This document shows positions 57,391-64,000 of a stretch of 64,000 nt of DNA, one piece after another. Source of the DNA: Collybia mongolica (lineage: Eukaryota; Basidiomycota; Agaricomycetes; Agaricales; Clitocybaceae); the NCBI GenBank assembly GCA_013420905.1, contig JAAXNY010000002.1, positions 186,001 through 250,000 of the forward strand, given 5' to 3'. Positions within the stretch are counted from its first letter, which is position 1, and every line of letters starts with the position of its first letter. Made by a program: the position numbers and the translations under genes. The notes beneath the pieces were generated by a model. That model was not told where the DNA came from. It did no database searches and worked only from the letters and a program-made list of their open reading frames with translations.

Positions 57391-58540
57391 ATTGGTTCAT
57401 TCGACGTGGAAGCAGAAAGGCAGCGAGTGAAACTCGTCGTCGTATAAGATTCAGTGTGGTATAAAACCATGTGAAGGCCGAATGGGCCCTTCCTGTTGCA
57501 CCCGGCATGGTTTTGTACACACAGAAACTAGGCCTTGGATGGACCCCGCAGATCTGGAATTACCAAAAACCCCATAACACGTGCGCCGATCTAGGGGAAG
57601 TCTGTCAATGCACCTGTCTACAAAAACCATAAATCCTAATGCACCTGCACTTGCCCTTGACAGTGACTGTAGTCTCTTGGTGCTTTTAATTCGAAGAGAA
57701 ATGCTGTGAACGAGTAGCCTACTTGAGGGCACCAGTCCTCAACTGCTACACGAACATCGTTGGGATTCGGAGCAAATTCAGAGCAGGATTTGTGTCGGAG
57801 GCGGGACTGATCGAGTCGCCAAGCGCCGGGAGCAGTAATTTGTCTAACCCGCCATCCGCTCCTCGTCGATCGGGGGGTTGGTCATGTTACTACTACAAAA
57901 TCAAGGCACCGGGGCCTCGAACACTACTTGCGGCTCGTCCTAAAAAAAGACTTTCAATATGCCTCCGCTAGTTCTTTTGGTTGAACGTTTGTCCCCGAGT
58001 CCTTCCACCCCAAGGACGCGCGTGTGGGACATAATCATCGATGGAGGTTCGTTCAATAATCAGTTTTTGGGTTGAGTGTATGAGTCTGAAGGGTGCCGAG
58101 ACTCTTCGTTTGAGTGTGAAGCCTCACCGCCCTGGAATACTTCCGACCTGAAAAAATGTGGGGACCCCTTTACTATGAAGTCAATTTATAGGAGGTCGAA
58201 GCCTGCAATCAAGAATGTCTGAATAACAAGTCATACCGATCTAGAAGATCTGATTGAACTGTGGATGTCGGGGTGTCTCGATGAAAATCCCTGAAATCCC
58301 CGTCCTATATTTGATCGGTTGCTTATGTGTTTCCTTCAAGCCGTGCTCGTCAAAACCTAATATATTCATGAGGGTAGCTATTTTGGTGTTATACATCGCG
58401 GGTGTCCTCGTCTCTTGTTTACGATCGTGCCCGGGGATACATGACTGGACACAGGTATGTCGGGTGTCTAAAGGGGTCCACATTTTCCGAAAGGGTATCT
58501 CAGTCGTTCATCACGCGTGACCATTGCGCACGCATAGCTC
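57391..58540. other. Intergenic, no supported gene
   Basis: Upstream region of FAD monooxygenase copy 2 and the 3' flank of the KAPA synthase gene. Only short frames without motifs. Confidence 0.5.
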
Positions 58541-59982
58541 TCACAGCTTGCTCTCCAAGAAAGTTTTCCCATTCATATCTATCCTTCTATCCTTCCTTTC
58601 TTCTTCTGCGAGTATCTCCTGGGCCCAGCGGATCGCCCCATGCGCCAGCTTTTCTACATCTGCTCTCGTGTTTCCCGCGTGGAGACACACCCGTACGCGG
58701 TCTTTTCCCTTGGGGACGGTGGGCCACGTGATTGGGCGGGCATTCATGCCGAGTGCGAGAAGGTAGGCTGAGAGGGGGCGCGGGTGCGAGGTCATGATGG
58801 GGATGATGGGTGAAGGAGTGTCGTGGTTTTGCGGATTGGTATCTCTTAAATGCTCGGGGAGGGACAATAACTTGGGGGGTATCCGAGTAAGGTGTGGTCG
58901 AATGTACTGCGTGAAGTAGGCAGAAAGGTCGAGGAGATCATTAGCAAGCTATATATGCATACATGCGCATTAGTGCCAACTTGTGACAAATATGGATCTC
59001 ACGTACACTCTGCGCCGTGCCGTCTGTTAGCAAGTCGAAAGAGCAGTCTGCTGCGATGATGTTCGCGAAACTAAGCGATGTCGTGTAGATTAAAGAGCGT
59101 GCATAGTTCAGAAGGTAATCTCGTATGAGTGTGGTCGTTAGTATCACGGCTTTTTGATGGGTGGGGAAATTAACAAGATACGATTTAGGATAGCAGCGTT
59201 TACGTACCTCCCGTCGCCGCCAGTGCCTTTCCAAATGTATGTAGACGTGCCAGGACCTTGCCCTCCAGACCAAGTTGCGCCACCCTTCCTCTCCCCTCTG
59301 GGCCGTATATCCCAGTAGCATGCGCTTCATCGACGATAAGATATCCATTCCCCTGTGGGAAAACCTCTTCAAGAACGTCCACGATCTCCTCCAAAGGCGC
59401 GAACGTTCCGTCCATGCTATACAAGCTCTCCACAGCCACGAACACGCTGCTCTCCCCAGACTTCAATCCTCGTCTCTCCTCCCGTAGTCTGGCCAGAAGC
59501 CGGCGGAAAGACGGCATCGAGTTGTGGCTGAATGCATGGTGGGCGTCACGGGCCCGAGACGCGCGAATCCCATCGTGCACCGAGGCATGGATATACTCAT
59601 CGTACACCACAACGTCCCCCGGTTGTGGCACACAGGAGAAAAACCCTACATTTGCGTCGAATCCGGAGTTGAACAGTAGCGCCGCTTCCGCTCTAAAAAA
59701 TTGCGATAGCCGAGCCTCTAGCGCGCTATGCGCCCTGCCATTAACTAACAGCCTCGACCCCCCCGACCCGAGGATATCTGGAGCCTCACTGAGCTTTTTG
59801 AGGAACCGATTTCGGAGGACTTGCGAGGAGGAAAGCGAGAGGTAGTCGTTTGAATTGAAATCGATCAGGGGTGATCCCGAGGACGATGTGTTGGGATCTG
59901 GGAGCCTGCGCCTAATCCATCGCTCATCACGGCTGGCAAGCGCAGCACTTAGCTTAGCGTTGAGAGACGAGCCCTCGCTCAT
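58541..59982 (-). CDS. bioF: 8-amino-7-oxononanoate (KAPA) synthase, peroxisomal signal
   Basis: PLP enzyme joining pimeloyl-CoA and alanine, the first committed step of biotin synthesis. Exons 59208-59982, 59007-59149 and 58541-58948 sum to 441 codons plus stop. Family landmarks: PLIDFNSNDYLSLSSS, LGSGGSRLLVNGRAHSALE, ALLFNSGFDANVGFFS, DEYIHASVHDGIRAS, FVAVESLYSMDGTFAPLEEI, YLIVDEAHATGIYGPEGRG (PLP-binding Asp and His) and the Schiff-base Lys in LHTFGKALAATG. The C-terminal domain has GMNARPITWPTVPKGKDRVRVCLHA. The last residues are ESKL, a canonical PTS1. KAPA synthase is peroxisomal in Aspergillus and Arabidopsis, so this enzyme likely works there too. No other biotin gene is seen in the window. 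Confidence 0.93.
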
Positions 59983-60466
59983 GGTTGTGCAGACGCAGAA
60001 AAATACCCATCATCCCCATGTTTTTTTTTGCTTACCACCCGCAGGGGTTGGGGAGACGCGGTTCGGAGGTAAAACGGGCCTCCGAATTTCACATCGCCCG
60101 AATATCAGATGTACCAAGCTTTTTGCTCTTGAGGTGTATTCCGACACAAGTCAGGGAAGATAAAGGATGAATTTGCTGGACCCGGCTACAACGGTCAGAT
60201 AAGACTTTTGATATCTCTACGAGTAACGCCGATTCTCGATAATATACAAGAGCTGGTGTCGCCTGCAAACTGCCTGATTGTAATTCTATACTCTTGGAAA
60301 AAAAACAAGCTAAACTGGCGGGTGAGTTTTGGGATTGAACGTTGAGGAGTTGCCGCAATTCGCCAGGGGTTATTATATCCGCTCTTCCTCTCAAAAAAAA
60401 GTCTCAACCCCTTCCTGATCCCCGGATGATGCGTGCGTGAATCTTGTTCGCGATGGCCGAGCGTGA

Positions 60467-61143
60467 TCAGTCTTGTAAAGCTTCGATTTCAAGGGTGCTT
60501 GTTTCAAGATAAGAGTCGTAGGAATCTTGATATGCCGCTACTCAAAATTAGTATTTAGGTGCATGAAAACACACAGAAGAAACCGAAAGCATACCGGACA
60601 TCTTCGCCTGGGCTCTATAGCGCGCAATAATTTCACGATTATGGGAAATGGCAGCCAGTTGTGAATGCTTAATCGTGCCTGTGAGGTCCCATAAGCGTAT
60701 AAACTACACAATAGAAGAAAGAGAAAAGCGCACCTGATAAGTGAATGACATTCGGTATATACCTAAGGCCCTCGATGGAGGTCAAAAGGGTAACAGCACC
60801 CCAAACGATTTTGTGCTGATCCCTAGCCACTCGTATGATACACATGTTCGTTGTCGGAGAATAGTACTTGACTAGATGAACCTCCATGAGTAAGTAGTCA
60901 CGACGATGAAAGGGAAATTCTACCTGTCAAAGATAGCGCAACAGCTCCCCATCCTGTATCTCCAAAGTTGGTTAGAATACACTGCTTGAGTGCGGCCCAG
61001 ATATGTTTCCCTTCCAGGTGACTAGTTCCAGGTTTACTTTGTCCGACAGGAATAAATTCAACCAAAAACCACCGATTCTTAACTAGGGAGTAATTAGGAC
61101 TTTCCAACGCGATTGTCCTGTGACTTACCTTGAATCGTACCAT
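60467..61143 (-). CDS. POP5: RNase P/MRP protein subunit Pop5
   Basis: Subunit of the nuclear RNase P and RNase MRP ribonucleoproteins that process tRNA 5' ends and rRNA. Five exons give 153 residues. Exon 1 is just MVRFK (61129-61143). Then follow NRWFLVEFIPVGQSK, HIWAALKQCILTNFGDTGWG, VKYYSPTTNMCIIRVARDQH and IVWGAVTLLTSIEGLRYIPN. The last parts are TIKHSQLAAISHNREIIARY and a short acidic C-terminus ending EIEALQD. The pattern matches Pop5 along its full length, and all four introns keep frame. The ATG at 61143 is preferred to the one at 61161 because Pop5 proteins usually begin MVRxK. Confidence 0.93.
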
Positions 61144-61390
61144 AAGCGCTCTCGCTGACACTTAGTCGCAGATCGCTGGACGAATGGTGGAACCCGCAGA
61201 AAATAGGTCAACGATACGGGTGGCTGTGCTGTTCCTCATATCGCCGGAATCGGAAACAATTCCGAGAACCGACTCGTCGATGACTATATCTAACATTGAA
61301 CATTATACCCTTTTAGGGATGCAGAAAACAGAGGTGGAATGACTCAACGCTCAGCATCAATCTGTCTGTATCTGTATTTGTATATCTGTA

Positions 61391-62528
61391 CAGTTGCGGA
61401 CAACCAAACACGACAAAAAAAATGAAAAGCTTTCTCAACCATGGCAACTTATTAGACTGCTCTTTAAACCATTTGGGGATCATATATAGCTCCATTTAAG
61501 TTAAATTCCACGAGCCGATTGTCCGATTCCCAAGGTCCGAAATTTTGACCCCCAAAATATTGGCCAACCCTCAAAAAAATCGCTAAAAATACATAAAATA
61601 GCGCAATCAACAGCTTTCTCAATGCTGAATATGATTCCGAAAAGAATAAGAAAAAATATTGAGTGGTTCAGCCAAAAAAAAATTGACAATGTCAACCAAA
61701 GCAAACACACTTAGTACTATTCTAACCTGGGAGCTCACCTATTATACATGCATGCCACAATGTGAAAGAGAAGAGAAATATTTCAGGGCTTTGGGATCAA
61801 CCCAGGGCCAGCCTAGACCTGCCACCACTGCCATTGAGAGCACAGGTTTGATGAGAAGGATTTGAAAGCCAGATGTGCACAAGTTTCATTGTGAGCTGAA
61901 TCCAATTGAAATTGTATGTTTTTGGGTGATTATGTAAATCATTACAACTGATTATATTCTGTACAGTACTGGGGATGGGTAAAATACCACTAGTGGCAAG
62001 TTCCCAGGAAGTCTTTTGACAATGCAAAGAACATGGCATACAAGGTTCTTGATGAACATGATTTGGCAATTCATCAGTCAGGCATTTCATGAGTCCCTAT
62101 CATCTTGGGTTGAAAGGTAAACCATGAGCTGTAAGGAAGCAAAAGGGTCACCCTCAGGGGAAAAAAAGTAGAATTTAGTTGATTCCTAGTCCGGAATTTC
62201 GACATAGTTGGAGAAAAGTTGTGAGCTTAAGGTTGAAATTTCTGACTATTTCTTTACTGAGGGTCACTGTTCAGTGTTGCAAAGTGCAATGATGTACCTT
62301 GATGCTATGATAGGCTTACCAGTCGCCTGTATTTGGGTGATGTGCCCTCCAAAAATGTCAAAAATTTGTTCAAAAAAATTGGCCATTCTAACGGCTTGTG
62401 GGAAAAACTTCGGAGGAGTGTTTTTTGATGTATTTTGCCATCCTGAGTTTGAATCCGAAGTTAGATTGCCCAATTTTTTTATTTTTGGGTGAGATACTAC
62501 ATTTGTCATGTTTGGTTGTCCGCAACTG
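61391..62528. mobile_element. Degenerate Tc1/mariner-like DNA transposon
   Basis: Inverted termini CAGTTGCGGACAACCAAACA (left, 61391) and its near-perfect complement ending CGCAACTG (right, 62528) are each bordered by TA, as for Tc1/mariner target sites. The interior is AT-rich and carries fragments of a DDE transposase on the plus strand at 61881-62151. At 1.14 kb it is shorter than a complete element and has many stops, so it is a non-autonomous or dying copy. Confidence 0.75.
61881..62151 (+). pseudogene. Remnant of a DDE transposase C-terminus
   Basis: Frame 1 reads KFHCELNPIE, the hallmark following the last catalytic acidic residue region in basidiomycete DDE transposases, then hits a stop. 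A second piece in another frame (62077-62151) reads RHFMSPYHLGLKGKP and, after a stop, AVRKQKGH, matching the usual RFMSAYRxGLxGK...AVRKQKGH end. Order and spacing are right for one decayed gene with frameshifts and stops. Confidence 0.7.
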
Positions 62529-62748
62529 TATCTGTACACTGTGAAACTGGAAATGGATGAAATTCAACCCATATTTCATCCCCTTAAGTAATGAATTTAA
62601 TACATTAATATATGAATTTCATCCCAAAGATGTATGAAAAAACACCCTCTGTGGAGGGAAAAAAAGGAGGAAAAACCCCCCCTTAAGGTATGATTTAGTG
62701 GATGAATTTCATACGAAATTTGTCTGTATTCATACCCCTGATTGTCGA

Positions 62749-63065
62749 GGCTATGGGATGAATTTCATTCCACCATAGGTGGAAAAAACAACCATTGTGG
62801 GAGGTAATTCCTACCAATATGGGATTAATTTAATACCTTGATGGGTGAAAATAGCAATATTTTTTGGGGTAACATTACTATAAATTTTTAAGGCTATGGG
62901 ATGAATTTCATTCCACCATAGGTGGAAAAAACAACCATTGTGGGAGGTAATTCCTACCAATATGGGATTAATTTAATACCTTGATGGGCAAAAATAGCAA
63001 TGTTTTTTGGGGTAACATTACTATAAAATTTTAAGGCTATGGGATGAATTTCATACCATTGCAGG
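62749..63065. repeat. 143-bp tandem repeat, two full copies and a partial third
   Basis: The unit begins GGCTATGGGATGAATTTCAT at 62749, 62892 and 63035, giving an exact 143-base period. The first two copies differ at only a few positions (for example GATGGGTGAA against GATGGGCAAA). ATGAATTTCAT-like words also occur scattered from 62570 to 63110. AT-rich and noncoding. Confidence 0.9.
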
Positions 63066-63309
63066 TGAGAATAATAGCTTTTGTGGGGATTAATTTCATG
63101 CTATTTACATCACTTGAATTCGAATTCATTCTTTCTTCCCTGTTATCAATAAACACACTTCATCCATTTTGTACAGTTAAGGTTTAACATCCATAAGATC
63201 TAAGGTATTGTAATTTGAATGCTCTATCAACTAGTATACTGCTGATTCATATCCCTCATTCTGAAGTTCCTGATCACCAGCATTACCAACCAGACTGCAA
63301 ACACAACAC

Positions 63310-63830
63310 TGTGATTTGTTAGAATCATGTATTGAGATTAGTAATGAGAAAACTTACCCAAATGGCCCCATATAAATCCTTGTCATCCTGAAGCTGCACC
63401 TGGAGACAGAACCCATTTCCAGTGATGCCACACAGTGGGCATGGAATAGGACTCCCTACTTTTTCTTTATCATGAACAACTTTACCTAAGGTGGTGAGTT
63501 CGGCTGGTCAGATTAGTATAATAAAGATAAAAAAAAATTAAATAATGGGTGGAAGTTGTTGATTTTTGTTCGTGCACTGCCAGACTGCCCATTGTCCTTG
63601 CTGACCTCATTGTAATGAAGTCATCTATAAAATGGGTCAATGTTAATGTGCTTTGGATTAGATTGGATAGACAGACATACTGAGACCCCCTCATTGTCCA
63701 CCTGCACTTTGAGGTCAACAAAGTGGTGTACCATGTTGAGGACATTGTCAGGCATGGTCTTGTCCTGCATACCAATGACATCCTTAGGTTTCCTGTAGGA
63801 TCATTATTAGCATTTATTAATATTCTTAAC
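63310..63830 (-). pseudogene. Transposon-derived coding remnant
   Basis: CpG-poor sequence with conserved-looking protein fragments on the minus strand: KDVIGMQDKTMPDNVLNMVH followed by HFVDLKVQVDNEGVSVC (about 63670-63790). Downstream, VHDKEKVGSPIPCPLCG and FCLQVQLQDDKDLYGAIW end at a GTAAGT donor near 63360. The two pieces are interrupted and I cannot name the family. The DNA composition matches the adjacent transposon remnants, so a decayed element gene is more likely than a host gene. Confidence 0.4.
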
Positions 63831-64000
63831 AAAGCCTTATAGTTTGTATTGGAATTCAAATGACTACTACAAGTATTACTATAGTAATTGTAATCTATTA
63901 CTCTACAAATTGTAATCTATCAATGAAGAGTGCTTACTACGAGGGGGAGGATGGGAGGCAGCCAACACACAATGGTGGTGGTACGAGAGCAAGAGGGAAA

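Noticed and set aside
1..64000. CRISPR arrays, bacterial operons, rRNA genes
   Set aside because: No regularly spaced short repeats, no ribosomal RNA signatures; gene structure is eukaryotic throughout.

Overview
The window is from a filamentous basidiomycete, most likely an Agaricomycete. Genes lie on both strands without operons. Most are split by introns of about 50-60 bases with GT/AG ends, and a few introns start with GC. The families fit this group: F-box/leucine-rich proteins, a CFEM GPI-anchored protein, a ricin-B-lectin secreted protein, a multi-intron cytochrome P450 and a class I terpene cyclase. The rRNA, tRNA and CRISPR signals I looked for are absent.

Layout. 1-1391 (-): secreted GH43 glycoside hydrolase, cut by the left edge. 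4107-9378: two paralogous genes with paired C2HC zinc fingers (both -), separated by an older diverged duplication. 10404-11455: weak coding signals, one with a MYND-like cysteine cluster. 11901-14379 (-): MFS sugar transporter. 14380-18773: nothing convincing. 18774-20806 (-): MINDY-type deubiquitinase, head to head with mitochondrial ribosomal protein uL30m (20966-21394 +). 22350-33897: an LRR-like protein, three F-box proteins, a CFEM protein and a decayed gene with stop codons. 34482-35650 (+): RING-finger protein. 35770-36670: a block with no CpG, probably transposon-derived. 36969-38111 (-): Pho80-type cyclin. 39136-40937 (-): secreted ricin-B-lectin protein.

41609-57390 looks like a specialised-metabolism neighbourhood. 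A P450 (-) and a terpene cyclase (+) are divergently transcribed, and an intact-looking 590-bp inverted-repeat element sits in the shared promoter region. Downstream are a Gup1-type membrane O-acyltransferase and two paralogous FAD monooxygenases facing each other across a gene for an Arg/Asp/Tyr repeat protein. The P450-terpene cyclase pair is the best candidate for a joint pathway; membership of the other genes is inference.

58541-59982 (-) encodes KAPA synthase (biotin pathway) ending in SKL, a peroxisomal signal. 60467-61143 (-) encodes the RNase P/MRP subunit Pop5. From 61391 to the right edge the DNA is AT-rich, CpG-poor and transposon-derived: a degenerate element with TA target sites and DDE-transposase remnants, a 143-bp tandem repeat and another decayed coding fragment.

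Coordinates of multi-exon genes run from start to stop codon and include introns. Splice sites were placed by eye from GT/AG signals, reading frame and family similarity.
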